64,000 bases of DNA from an uncultured Oxalobacteraceae bacterium (GTDB lineage: Bacteria; Pseudomonadota; Gammaproteobacteria; Burkholderiales; Burkholderiaceae_D), in NCBI GenBank assembly GCA_903862415.1, contig CAIOYD010000025.1:1-64000 (forward strand). The letters are read 5' to 3'. Below are positions 43,068 to 53,007 of this stretch, in pieces; positions within the stretch are counted from its first letter, which is position 1, and every line of letters starts with the position of its first letter. Position numbers and translations under genes: made by a program. The notes under the pieces were generated by a model. The model was given only the letters and a program-made list of their open reading frames with translations, did not search any database and was not told the DNA's origin.

Positions 43068-44993
43068 TTAACGGCTATGCGAGGTTAAGCTCGCCAGGGG
43101 TGATGAGGCACTTACGCCGGGAATTTCACCCAGCAGCATCGGAGGTTCGGCATCGCTGTTGACTTTGCCGGACTCCATCATGACTTCATCGCTTTCAAGA
43201 TTGAGTAATTGCATGTTGTCAGAATTGCGGCGCATGGCCACACCGACGGCCAGAATATCGATCATCAACAAATGCAAAATCCGGCTGATCATCGGTAAAT
43301 GGGTGGAAATATCTTCCACATGATCAACGATCAGTGCCACATCGGCCTTGCGTGCCAGCGGTGAATGGCTGGAGGTAATAGCCACAATCGCCGCGCCGCG
43401 TTCGCGCGCTTTTTCGGCAATTTCCAGCAATTCCTGAATCCGGCCACTGCTGCTGATAATTACCACCACGTCGCCCGGGCGCAATACGCCTGCGGCCAGC
43501 AGTTGCAGTTTCTGATCGGTGTAGGCACCACTGGAGACGCCGAGGCGCAAAAATTTAAACTGGGCATCCTGAGCAATCACGCCGTAATGACCAACGGCAA
43601 AAAATTCCACCCGGTTGGCCTGATTGATTAATTCAATCACGCGGTTAATCATTTCGCGGTTAATCTGATTACGTACCTGCAAAATCGCTGACGCGGTGTT
43701 ACCCAACACTTTGGCACCCAGCTCAAGCATGGAATCTTCGCGCGTTACCTGAGTATGGGTCAGTGGTACGGTACTCGTCAGTCCGGACGCCAGACGCAGT
43801 TTAAAATCCGACAAACCTTCACAACCGAGGGAGCGGCAAAAACGGATCACTGTTGGCTGGCTGACCTGTGCGGCCTTGGCGATTTCGACGATCGGATCAT
43901 TTAAGGCGGTGCGTGGATGTGCCAGCACGTATTCGGCCACGCGTAATTCGGCCGGAGATAATTCGGCACGTGCACGCCGTATCTGGCCCAGAATGGCCGA
44001 ACCAGGCTTGGCCTGAATGGTGCGCAATTGCGACTCGAGAATTTCAGAAATTCCGCTGAAGGTGGCGTTTTCAGCGGTAATCACAAAAGTCGGAATGGCC
44101 ATCAGATAACTGCTGAAACGGCCCTTTTCTTCAAACCGCGAGCGGAATGGTGACTGTTCAAAATAACTGCCCAGGCGCGGAATAATGCCGCCGCCGATGT
44201 AAATACCACCCAGTGCGCCCAGGGTCACTGCCAGATTGGCTGCGGCCGTGCCGAGCAGACTGCAAAACAGATCCAGCGTTTCCTTACATACCGGATCGGA
44301 ACCATTGAGGGCCCGATCGGTAATTTCTACCGCCGTCAGATTTTCTCCGGGTACATTGGCATAATCCGCCAACGCCCGGTACATCAGTTCCATGCCTGGG
44401 CCGGATAACAGACGCTCGAAGGATACGTGGTCAAATGATTTCCAGGCATAACGCAAGACGGCAATTTCGCGTTCATTGCGCGGTGAAAAACTGCTGTGGC
44501 CACCTTCTGAACCCAACGAAATCCAGCCGTCGCCAGCCGGTATCAAACCAGACACACCCAGACCACTGCCGGGTCCGATCACACCAACCACACTTTGCTG
44601 GGTGTGATCAATAGCCATGCCGCCACCAATTTTGCGCACATCTGCCGCTCCCAGCCTCGGCACCGACATCGCCAGTGCGGTAAAGTCATTGACGATTACC
44701 AAGGTTTCAAAACCAAGCTGGACGCGCATGCTTTCGATGGAAAACTGCCAGTGATAATTGGTCATGATGACCTTGTCACCAACCACCGGATTGGCTACCG
44801 CAATGGCAGCATGCACCACCTGTATCGGTTTGAGGGAATTGAGATAATTGGTGATGGCCGAATAAAAATCCGGATAATCCGCACAACGCAACATCGTGAT
44901 CTGGGCAAATTCACCACGCGCCATTTCCAATGCAAACCGTGCATAGGTGGCACCGATATCGGCAATTAAGCGTGGGTTGTCAAATGGGATCAT
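43068..44993 (-). CDS. Glucokinase-RpiR fusion regulator
   Basis: This 641-residue fusion has a glucokinase-like domain at residues 1-320, an RpiR helix-turn-helix at about 335-410 (IVEIAKAAQVSQPTVIRFCR) and a SIS sugar-phosphate domain at about 455-590. This architecture is typical of Burkholderiales, where it resembles HexR plus glucokinase. The kinase phosphate motif reads DIGATYAR instead of DIGGTNAR, while VVNDFTALA and SEGGHSSF remain. Kinase activity may thus be weak, with the adjacent intact glucokinase covering it. The regulator probably senses sugar phosphate and controls central glucose metabolism. A separate promoter is likely in the 134 bases upstream. Confidence 0.92.
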   Translation of the reverse strand: MIPFDNPRLIADIGATYARFALEMARGEFAQITMLRCADYPDFYSAITNYLNSLKPIQVVHAAIAVANPVVGDKVIMTNYHWQFSIESMRVQLGFETLVIVNDFTALAMSVPRLGAADVRKIGGGMAIDHTQQSVVGVIGPGSGLGVSGLIPAGDGWISLGSEGGHSSFSPRNEREIAVLRYAWKSFDHVSFERLLSGPGMELMYRALADYANVPGENLTAVEITDRALNGSDPVCKETLDLFCSLLGTAAANLAVTLGALGGIYIGGGIIPRLGSYFEQSPFRSRFEEKGRFSSYLMAIPTFVITAENATFSGISEILESQLRTIQAKPGSAILGQIRRARAELSPAELRVAEYVLAHPRTALNDPIVEIAKAAQVSQPTVIRFCRSLGCEGLSDFKLRLASGLTSTVPLTHTQVTREDSMLELGAKVLGNTASAILQVRNQINREMINRVIELINQANRVEFFAVGHYGVIAQDAQFKFLRLGVSSGAYTDQKLQLLAAGVLRPGDVVVIISSSGRIQELLEIAEKARERGAAIVAITSSHSPLARKADVALIVDHVEDISTHLPMISRILHLLMIDILAVGVAMRRNSDNMQLLNLESDEVMMESGKVNSDAEPPMLLGEIPGVSASSPLASLTSHSR

Positions 44994-45127
44994 GGTCTGT
45001 GGCGGCGCCTGATTTAAATAATGGTGTTATTCTAAATGCCATTCGCCAGATAAAACACAAACCGGCTGAAAATTACCACTGTCAGGCAATAAAACTTGGC
45101 TAAATGCTAGCAAAAACCAGCCATTTT

Positions 45128-47842
45128 TCATTCTACCCACACCACCACACTACGTTCAGGCAGAATAAAGCGCCCGGTCACAGCTTCATAACGGGCTTCC
45201 CGGGCAATGCGTTGATCCGCTGCCGCCGCACTGCGTTGCACCGGATGCAGCACATAATGATGGCCCTGTTCCTGCGTCAGAGTAAGTGTCTGTTCATGCT
45301 CGGACACATTAATCACATACACAATCGTTCGGTAATGGGCGCGCGGATAATGGCGGCCATCCAGATGCGCTACGATGACGGCGCCATTTTGTTCCGGGCC
45401 TACATTGTCAAAACGGAGTCGCTGCAACACATCCCTGGCGTGCGCCAAATGAAACAGGCTCGAGCTGGCGCGAATGGCGATCAGATCGCGGAACATGTCG
45501 CGCGCCTTCAGAATATCGTTGTGGCCTGGTTTAATGTTTGGGTTTTCCAGCAACGGCTGCATCCAGAGATAATTTTTGCGGTTATCTGCTTCTGGCGGCA
45601 GACCGGTGGCAAAATAATTATCCTGATAACTCCAGTCGAGCCGGTTGAACCAGTCGCCTGAATTAAAGCTGTTGCCATCCAGTGATTTCGAGCGCAACAC
45701 CTCCATACCGGCATGGAAATACGCCACCCCCTGACTGAATGCCGTCAGCGCCACGCCCAGCATTTGCACCCGCACCCGGTCAGTGGCCGAAGTATCCGCA
45801 GGCAGCTTGAAAACGTTAATATCAAACAGCGTCTGGTTATCATGATTTTCCACATAATTCACCACTTCGGACGGCTCACTGACATAGCCGCCGGGCTGAC
45901 CGTTATAATTAATTTCTTTCAGCTTTCGCCGCTGACCATCGTAAGTTTCCAGTACATAGTCGCGCAGCGATCCGGCTAGGCCTACGCGCACCATATCGGC
46001 GGCCTGACGCAATTCGGCTGACGCCAGACCAGCGTTTGCCAGGCCGTTGATATACCCTTTGTGATTCACCAAATCCGCGCCGCTGTCGCTCGCACTGCCA
46101 CCACGCACGGCATCACGCAAACGATCATTGAAGGTACCGATGCCCGTTCCATTGAGTGACAATTGCGATGCCTGCACAAAGCGTGCACCGTCGGCGACTT
46201 CACCAAAATTCCAGCCTTCGCCAATGAGTTGAATCTGTTGCCCGCCAAGGTGGGCCAGCTGACGTTTCAGTTCGACCATCAATTCGCGCGGCTGATGCGC
46301 CATTAAATCGAACCGGAATGAATTGATGTGATAGTGCTTAGCCCACAGCAGCATTGAATCAATCAGCAATTTACCCATCATGCGATTTTCAGTGGCGGTG
46401 TTTGCGCAGCAAGTGGATTGCTCCACGTCACCCTGTGCATTGAGGCGATGATAGTAACCGGGCACAATCCGGTCGAGCACCGAACCGGTTTTTTCCCCGG
46501 CCGCAAACGTGTGGTTATACACCACATCCATACCCACGCGTAAGCCGGCACGATGCAGCGCCATCACCATGCTGCGGAATTCGCGCATGCGCACTTCGCC
46601 GTGAGCAGCATCACTGGCATAACTGCCTTCCGGTGCATTGAAGTGATACGGATCATAACCCCAGTTAAAACAATCTATCGCTGCCGCTGCACTGCTCGTC
46701 TGCTCTGGCAGCATACTGGCCGGTGCCGGGTCAGGATTAATGACTGGCGTCAGGCAGCCGTTTTCTGGCACACTGGCAAAATCAAACACTGGCAGCAAAT
46801 GAATGTCGGTCATTCCGGCCTTAGCCAGCGCTGTCAAATGCTGCATACCGTTGGAATGTGCCTCGGTAAATGCCAGATACTTGCCGCGATAAGCCTCCGG
46901 GACGCTCATGTCGTTGATCGAAAAATCACGCACGTGCAATTCATACACACTCATGTCGGTTTGCTGCTGCACACGTTGGGGTGTGTGCTCCTGTTGCCAG
47001 CCTCGCGGCATGGTCGCCGGATCATCCAGACGGGTAATATAGCTGCGGACAGAATCGGTGGTCAGACTGACCGAGTACGGATCGGTGACGCGATTGCGTA
47101 CCAGACCGACACCTGGAACCATGACATCCACCAGAAACTGATAATAATGCCCAGTCAGATTGGCAGGTAAAGCCAGCGACCACAGTCCGGATTTTTCCTC
47201 CGGAAGCAGCACGGCCACTTGTTGGGCTGCACTGCTGCCATCGGCATACAGGCAGACGGCAACTGACTGCGCAGTAGGTGCCCATAAGGTAAATTTGCTT
47301 TGCCGTGCCGAAAGTGCGACGCCCAGATCGGTGCTGTCCTGCGCGGCGACATACCAGTCATCCAACGCACCGGCTATCTGCAGCCGCGTCATTTGCCGGA
47401 CTTTGCCATCGGCGTTTTCCTGCACCAGCAACACCTGCCCACGCAACCAAACCGGCATGGATGCCAGATCAGCCGCAGAGAGCGCCAGTTTGACGCCATC
47501 CGCCAGATAAGCAAATCTGGTCGGCGTGACCACAGCGGTCACAGACAACGCAATATTGCCATCGGCACCACGCACACTGCTGCCCACTTCGGCTGCCAGT
47601 GTGCCATTGGCAGAATAATACAAATGAAAACTGTCTGACGCGACCACACCCGGCCATTGAATCACAGCACGATTAAGCCAGACAGCACTAGCCTCGTTTG
47701 ACAACAACGGCACTCGCTGATTGTGCAAAATGGTTTGCGATGCATTACAGTCGGTCAGCTGTACCGGTGCGGCCTGAGCCAGTAAGCAACACAGCCATAA
47801 CAACAGACCAATGCACCCAGTTCGTAGTTGTCCGCGTGTCAT
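45128..47842 (-). CDS. pulA: Pullulanase-type alpha-1,6-glucosidase (GH13)
   Basis: This 904-residue protein has an N-terminal signal (LLLWLCCLLAQAA), accessory and CBM48-like beta domains (SKFTLWAPTAQSV), the GH13 barrel and a C-terminal pullulanase-type domain. Barrel motifs include NWGYDPYHFNAPEGSY (pullulanase hallmark), VVYNHTFA, FRFDLMAHQ (nucleophile Asp), IGEGWNFGE (acid/base Glu) and VENHDNQTL. It should cleave alpha-1,6 branches of pullulan or limit dextrins, probably in the periplasm. It is the last glycosidase of the run, six bases after the GH13_23 gene. Confidence 0.93.
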   Translation of the reverse strand: MTRGQLRTGCIGLLLWLCCLLAQAAPVQLTDCNASQTILHNQRVPLLSNEASAVWLNRAVIQWPGVVASDSFHLYYSANGTLAAEVGSSVRGADGNIALSVTAVVTPTRFAYLADGVKLALSAADLASMPVWLRGQVLLVQENADGKVRQMTRLQIAGALDDWYVAAQDSTDLGVALSARQSKFTLWAPTAQSVAVCLYADGSSAAQQVAVLLPEEKSGLWSLALPANLTGHYYQFLVDVMVPGVGLVRNRVTDPYSVSLTTDSVRSYITRLDDPATMPRGWQQEHTPQRVQQQTDMSVYELHVRDFSINDMSVPEAYRGKYLAFTEAHSNGMQHLTALAKAGMTDIHLLPVFDFASVPENGCLTPVINPDPAPASMLPEQTSSAAAAIDCFNWGYDPYHFNAPEGSYASDAAHGEVRMREFRSMVMALHRAGLRVGMDVVYNHTFAAGEKTGSVLDRIVPGYYHRLNAQGDVEQSTCCANTATENRMMGKLLIDSMLLWAKHYHINSFRFDLMAHQPRELMVELKRQLAHLGGQQIQLIGEGWNFGEVADGARFVQASQLSLNGTGIGTFNDRLRDAVRGGSASDSGADLVNHKGYINGLANAGLASAELRQAADMVRVGLAGSLRDYVLETYDGQRRKLKEINYNGQPGGYVSEPSEVVNYVENHDNQTLFDINVFKLPADTSATDRVRVQMLGVALTAFSQGVAYFHAGMEVLRSKSLDGNSFNSGDWFNRLDWSYQDNYFATGLPPEADNRKNYLWMQPLLENPNIKPGHNDILKARDMFRDLIAIRASSSLFHLAHARDVLQRLRFDNVGPEQNGAVIVAHLDGRHYPRAHYRTIVYVINVSEHEQTLTLTQEQGHHYVLHPVQRSAAAADQRIAREARYEAVTGRFILPERSVVVWVE

Positions 47843-47848
47843 ATTGGC

Positions 47849-49513
47849 TCAGGCATTCTTGTATTGACCAAACCACGCACCATAGGATGGCAAATCGATC
47901 AGACCCTCGGCCGCATGGGAGTCAAACCCGTGTCCTGTCATAGCCACATAGTCTGCACTGTCGGCAACCGAAACCTGTACAGCTTCCGAGCCCAGATTTA
48001 ACACCACCAGTACACTAGCCATGCCAGCCAGATCACGACGCAAGGCCATGACCGGTTCAGGCACATCATAAAAGGCGATCTCACCCTGCGTAAGCTGGGT
48101 AATGGTTTTGCGCCAGTGGATAAAGTGACGGGCAAAATTAAGTGGCGAAGTCGGATCGTTGGATTGCTGGGCGACAGCTGCCGCCGCATGTTCGTTTGGC
48201 ACCGGCAGCCACGGCTTAACGGAGGAAAAACCACCATTCGGCGCGCTGCCATCCCATGGCATCGGCGTACGACAACCGTCGCGTCCTTTCATCTCAGGCC
48301 AGAACGTCAGACCCACAGGATCTTGCAAGACTTCATACGGCAAATCGGCTTCCGTCAATGCCAGTTCGTCGCCCTGATACAGACACGGTGTGCCTTTGAG
48401 CACGAGCTGCATGGCCAGCAATACCTTGGCGAATTCCGGCGTAGTCTTTGCATCGCCCCAGCGCGTCATTACCCGGTTGACATCATGATTGCCGATCGAC
48501 CAGGATGCCCAGCCGCTATGACTGCTGTTGACTTTGCTCTCAAACTGCTCCACCTGCGAACGGATATGCGCTACCGATTTTTCACTGGTAAGCAAATTGA
48601 AACTGTACGCCATGTGCAGTTTATCGCCATCAGCGGTGTAATCGGCCATCGCCGTTAAGGCATCATCGGAGCCGATTTCACCAATCGAAATGGTCTGGTA
48701 TTCATCGAGCAGCACACGCATTTTCTGAAAAAATTGCAGATTTTCCGGACGGGTATTGTCATAAATATGGGCTTGCAAACCATACGGATTGGACTCTGCC
48801 ACGCTTACGGTATTCTGTTTGACTGCCGGCGGATTGGAGCGCAACTGGGCATCATGGAAATGGAAAATACAGGCATCTATACGGAAACCATCGACACCGC
48901 GTTCCAGCCAGAAACGCATATTGTCCAGATGTGCCTGTTGTACCTGCGGTTGATGGAAATTCAGATCTGGCTGGCTGGTCAAGAAATTATGGAAATAATA
49001 CTGACGCCGACGGCTGTCCCACTGCCAGGCTGAACCACCAAAAATCGATAACCAGTTATTCGGTGGCGTACCATCGGGCTGCGGATCAGACCAGACATAC
49101 CAGTCCGCTTTGGGATTGGTGCGCGATGTGCGGCTTTCAACAAACCACGGATGCTGGTCGGAACTGTGCGAGAGCACCTGGTCAATCATGATCTTCAAAC
49201 CCAGCTCATGCGCGCGGGCTATCAAGGCATCAAAATCAGCCAGGGTGCCGAACAGCGGATCAACGTTACAATAATCAGAGACGTCATAACCAAAATCGCG
49301 CATCGGTGAAGTGAAAAATGGTGAAATCCACACAATATCAACGCCCAGGCCAGCGATATAATCCAGTTTGGCCGTGATGCCGGCCAGGTCGCCGACGCCA
49401 TCACCGTTGGTGTCGAGAAAACTGCGCGGATAGACCTGATAAATCACCGCCGCATGCCACCAGGCATCCGAACGCGCTACTGTGTTGCTCACTGCATTTA
49501 CTGAATCTGACAT
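47849..49513 (-). CDS. Cytoplasmic alpha-glucosidase (GH13 subfamily 23 type)
   Basis: This 554-residue enzyme has no signal peptide. Motifs are AVIYQVYPRSF, IMIDQVLSHSSDQHPWF (the QVLSH variant of region I is typical of GH13_23), GFRIDACIF (nucleophile Asp), IGEIGSD (acid/base Glu) and GNHDVNR. Such enzymes hydrolyse maltose and short maltooligosaccharides to glucose. It follows the LacI regulator by 43 bases and precedes pullulanase by six. Cytoplasmic location and position match the final step before glucokinase. Confidence 0.93.
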   Translation of the reverse strand: MSDSVNAVSNTVARSDAWWHAAVIYQVYPRSFLDTNGDGVGDLAGITAKLDYIAGLGVDIVWISPFFTSPMRDFGYDVSDYCNVDPLFGTLADFDALIARAHELGLKIMIDQVLSHSSDQHPWFVESRTSRTNPKADWYVWSDPQPDGTPPNNWLSIFGGSAWQWDSRRRQYYFHNFLTSQPDLNFHQPQVQQAHLDNMRFWLERGVDGFRIDACIFHFHDAQLRSNPPAVKQNTVSVAESNPYGLQAHIYDNTRPENLQFFQKMRVLLDEYQTISIGEIGSDDALTAMADYTADGDKLHMAYSFNLLTSEKSVAHIRSQVEQFESKVNSSHSGWASWSIGNHDVNRVMTRWGDAKTTPEFAKVLLAMQLVLKGTPCLYQGDELALTEADLPYEVLQDPVGLTFWPEMKGRDGCRTPMPWDGSAPNGGFSSVKPWLPVPNEHAAAAVAQQSNDPTSPLNFARHFIHWRKTITQLTQGEIAFYDVPEPVMALRRDLAGMASVLVVLNLGSEAVQVSVADSADYVAMTGHGFDSHAAEGLIDLPSYGAWFGQYKNA

Positions 49514-49556
49514 GACGCATTCACCAATATAAAATTTTTACCACCTGAAAAACTAC

Positions 49557-50570
49557 TTAACGCACCAGTCGGTTCACGGTTTCACCCGCCAACAATACCG
49601 GCTGCCATAATTCCTGCAATTCTTGCGGTGGTGTGCCGTTAAGCTGGGACAACAACATTTCCACCATTTTTATTCCTGCCTTATCCGGATCAGGCTGTTC
49701 TATCGTCGTCACGTGATAACCAGCGAGCGAATCTTCCATCCGGCCCCAGACAATAATCGACATATCCTTACCAATCTCGACGTTGGCATCGAGCAAAGCC
49801 CGGATGGCACCGACGCCCGACATATGGTTATCCACCACCACGGCGGTTGGCACCAGCGGCAAGGCCAGCAACTGTTGCATGGCCAGATAACCACTGCGTC
49901 TGTCATTGGCACCATCGATCAATGTCGCCGGATCAGCCTGAATACCCGCGGCCTGCAAACTGAGTTTAAAACTGTCAAAGCGCTGACGGGCAAAATTCAT
50001 ATCCAGCGGCGCACTGATCAAGCCTATGCGCTGGTGTCCGTGCTCAAGCAAATGTTCTACAGCAATGCGCATACCAGCTTCATTATCATAATCAAACCAG
50101 GCATGTGGTTCATTGATGCGTGTCCGGCCATGAGCGACAAAGGGCAGACCTTTAGTGGCCAGATACGCCACGCGTTCATCATATAAACGGGTACGCGAGA
50201 CGATCAAACCATCGACCCGACGTTCCTGCACCATGTGCTGATACGAACTCAATTCATTTTTTTGCGATACCGGCGCAATAATCAAATCCATCTGCCGTTG
50301 CTCCAGTGCCTGCGACATACCGCCAACAATCTGCATAAACATCGGATCGGCCAGATCATTCGGCAATGGATGAATAATGCCAACCACATTGGTGCGCCCC
50401 GAAGCCAAACTACGCGCCACCGGATTGGGACGGTAACCGGCCAGTTTTGCCGCTTCCAGCACCCGCTCACGTGTGCGCGCACTGACTTCCGGATAGCCAT
50501 TCAGCGCACGGCTGACCGTGGTTTCAGAAATACCCAGACTTTGTGCCAGACTTTTCAGGTTAATGGCCAT
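49557..50570 (-). CDS. LacI-family regulator of the alpha-glucan locus
   Basis: This 337-residue repressor has an N-terminal HTH (LKSLAQSLGISETTVSRALN) and a sugar-binding regulatory domain (GIIHPLPNDLADPMF; RIGLISAPLDMNFA; AVVVDNHMSGVGA). It is encoded inside the operon, 13 bases after GH31 and 43 before GH13_23, so it would be induced along with its targets. The TCAAAGCGCTTTGA-type palindromes at 56690 and 63582-63623 are its likely operators. This fits AglR-like regulators, whose effector would be maltose or glucose. Confidence 0.9.
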   Translation of the reverse strand: MAINLKSLAQSLGISETTVSRALNGYPEVSARTRERVLEAAKLAGYRPNPVARSLASGRTNVVGIIHPLPNDLADPMFMQIVGGMSQALEQRQMDLIIAPVSQKNELSSYQHMVQERRVDGLIVSRTRLYDERVAYLATKGLPFVAHGRTRINEPHAWFDYDNEAGMRIAVEHLLEHGHQRIGLISAPLDMNFARQRFDSFKLSLQAAGIQADPATLIDGANDRRSGYLAMQQLLALPLVPTAVVVDNHMSGVGAIRALLDANVEIGKDMSIIVWGRMEDSLAGYHVTTIEQPDPDKAGIKMVEMLLSQLNGTPPQELQELWQPVLLAGETVNRLVR

Positions 50571-50583
50571 GATGGTGTTGTTC

Positions 50584-53007
50584 TCAATTGTTGTTCGCGG
50601 CCAGACTGATTTTCAGTCTGGCAGGATACTGGTCGTTAAATGGCACGGTAATAATCAACTGATTTTTTTGCTGATCCCAGCGGAAAGCCACAGACTCAAT
50701 CTGCTGCCGGGCAAGCAGTTGTACCTTTTTGGGTTGCGCATGAATATTGTGTACTGTGAGCGTAATCTGACGCTGGCAGGGCGAATAATGCGCACCGGTG
50801 TGGGCCCGGAGATCGATCTCCAACATCCCCGGACGATAAGCACTGGCAAACTGCAACAAAGCATATAAACCCTGCTCAAACGCCTGCGGGGTTTTACCAT
50901 CGTCGTCATACAACTTGCCGCTGCTGTGCGTCACGGCGGCGTCGTGATAATAATGCAATTGTAAATGTTGGGTGGAATAATGTTCGGTATTCTGAATCAC
51001 ATCGATCATCGGCACAAAGGCACCACCACGTACAAACACCGGAATATGTTCAGCCACCACGGCAATTTTTTTGCTTGAACCAGCCGCATACAGCTGATCG
51101 GTATATAAATCAAACCAGTTATTTTTAGCCGGAAAATACACTGGCAACTCGGTCACAGCAGCTTGCAGTACCGGCTTGACTAAAAATTCATGGCCCCACA
51201 AATAACTGTCACTGACACCAAACAGGGCGCTGTTTTGTGGTTCTTCATACATCAAGGGACGCATCAGCGGCATACCCTGCTGGTTATTTTCAAATGCCAG
51301 TGTGTAGTTATACGGCAGCAACTGATAGCGCAATTGAATCGCCGCCTTGGCCAGTGCCCGAGTAGCAGACTCTTTCAAGACCGGTTCTGCGGCCACTTCT
51401 TCCTGTGCATGCGGACGGAAGACAGGCTGAAACACGCCATACTGCAACCAGCGCACATACAATTCATTATCCAGATTGGCCCCGGCAAACCCGCCCAGAT
51501 CCGAATGCATATAACCCATGCCCTGCATACCCATCTGCAGCGCGATCTCAGGCTGCGACTGCAAACCACCCCAGGTGCGATTCACATCACCCGACCAGGG
51601 GATCATGCCAAAACGTTGTGATCCGGAATAACCAGCGCGCATCAAAATAAACGGACGCTGTTGCGGAAAATCACGTGCGTAGCCATCGGCGATCAATTTG
51701 GCCCAGTTGTGGCCATAAATATTATGTACTTCATTCGCCGGACCAGTCAGATGCTGTAAATCAGCCGGATGCACTTCCGGCTCACCCAGATCGCCCCACC
51801 AGCCAGCCACACCGTAGTCATTGAATTTTTTATAGATATTCCAGAACCAGGTTTTGGCCTCGGGATTGAACAGGTCTATCAAACCGGTATGACCAAAATA
51901 AAAGTCATAGGTGTACGGCTGACCCGACTTATCCGTGGCCAGCACTTTTTTGGCCACTGCCTCATCCCATTTTTTGGAAGTAGTTAAAATAAACGGCTCG
52001 GTAATCAACACCGTTTTCACACCCAGAGCAGAAAAATCGGCGATCATTTTTTTCGGCTCAGGGAAATTATCCTGGTCAAAGTCCAGATTGCCCAGTGTGC
52101 CTTTGATGTCCTTACCAAACCAGTACAGATCAAAAATAATCGCGTCGAGCGGAATTTGCTGGGCAATAAACTGATCCACGACAGCACGGGCCTCGGCTTC
52201 GGTATGGTAACCAAAACGGCTGGAAAAATTACCCAGCGCCCAGCGCGGTGGCAGCGGCTGCCTGCCGGTCAGGCTGGTGTAGCTGGCCACGAGCTGTTCC
52301 CAATTGGGAGCAGCAAAAATCTGATAAGTTTTGCGTCCGCCGATGGTTTCATAGGTCAGCACCTGATTATGCTGGCTGTCGAGATCCAGAAAACCGGTTT
52401 GCGGATTATCAAAATGAATGCCATACAGCTTGGAAGAAAACACCAGCGGCATGGAAAAATTCATTTGCTCCGAATGAGTTTCATAACCGTAATGCGCCTT
52501 GTTATACAGCGGCAGACGATTACCACGCCGGTTCATGCCGAGCGCGCGTGCACCAGTGCCGTACAGATTTTCACTGGCGTCGAGATCAAAGCTTAAGGTT
52601 TCACCGCGCGCGTCTTTCACATAACCATCGTGTTCGGCAATCAGTTCCCGGCCGTGGTAGCTATAGCTGATTTTCAACGGTGCTTTGTTCACCTGCACAC
52701 TGATACCCGGTGTGCTGATTTCCCAGCCGCCGGCACTTTCATGCAGACTCAATGACACCTTTGCCGGCTGCAACACCACCGCATGTGAAACAGGACTGTA
52801 CACTTCACCGCTGGGCACAAAACTGGTTTGCACCATGTCGTCCGACAAGGGTTGAATCAGGTACAGACCATCACTGGTTTGCAACTCCACCACACCATCA
52901 TGGACGGCCACCTTAGTGAGTTCACGGCTGCCCGCCTGTGATGTCGTCAACGACGCCAGCATCATGCACGCTGCCTGCAGTAAGCACAGAGTCAGATTAC
53001 GGCGCAT
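50584..53007 (-). CDS. GH31 alpha-glucosidase, exported
   Basis: This 807-residue protein has a signal peptide (LCLLQAACMMLASLTTSQA), an N-terminal beta domain, a (beta/alpha)8 barrel and C-terminal beta domains. The catalytic nucleophile aspartate lies in GWWGDLGEPEVHP, and the acid/base aspartate in WSGDVNRTWGGL. GH31 enzymes in such loci release glucose from the non-reducing ends of maltooligosaccharides in the periplasm. The start overlaps the upstream GH13 gene by 11 bases, showing translational coupling. It is comparable to SusB-type functions in Bacteroides and Caulobacter loci. Confidence 0.93.
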   Translation of the reverse strand: MRRNLTLCLLQAACMMLASLTTSQAGSRELTKVAVHDGVVELQTSDGLYLIQPLSDDMVQTSFVPSGEVYSPVSHAVVLQPAKVSLSLHESAGGWEISTPGISVQVNKAPLKISYSYHGRELIAEHDGYVKDARGETLSFDLDASENLYGTGARALGMNRRGNRLPLYNKAHYGYETHSEQMNFSMPLVFSSKLYGIHFDNPQTGFLDLDSQHNQVLTYETIGGRKTYQIFAAPNWEQLVASYTSLTGRQPLPPRWALGNFSSRFGYHTEAEARAVVDQFIAQQIPLDAIIFDLYWFGKDIKGTLGNLDFDQDNFPEPKKMIADFSALGVKTVLITEPFILTTSKKWDEAVAKKVLATDKSGQPYTYDFYFGHTGLIDLFNPEAKTWFWNIYKKFNDYGVAGWWGDLGEPEVHPADLQHLTGPANEVHNIYGHNWAKLIADGYARDFPQQRPFILMRAGYSGSQRFGMIPWSGDVNRTWGGLQSQPEIALQMGMQGMGYMHSDLGGFAGANLDNELYVRWLQYGVFQPVFRPHAQEEVAAEPVLKESATRALAKAAIQLRYQLLPYNYTLAFENNQQGMPLMRPLMYEEPQNSALFGVSDSYLWGHEFLVKPVLQAAVTELPVYFPAKNNWFDLYTDQLYAAGSSKKIAVVAEHIPVFVRGGAFVPMIDVIQNTEHYSTQHLQLHYYHDAAVTHSSGKLYDDDGKTPQAFEQGLYALLQFASAYRPGMLEIDLRAHTGAHYSPCQRQITLTVHNIHAQPKKVQLLARQQIESVAFRWDQQKNQLIITVPFNDQYPARLKISLAANNN

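Noticed and set aside
46553-47170. A 205-codon plus-strand open frame opposite pullulanase
   Set aside because: Antisense to strongly conserved GH13 motifs. Low-complexity composition and no ribosome-binding site.
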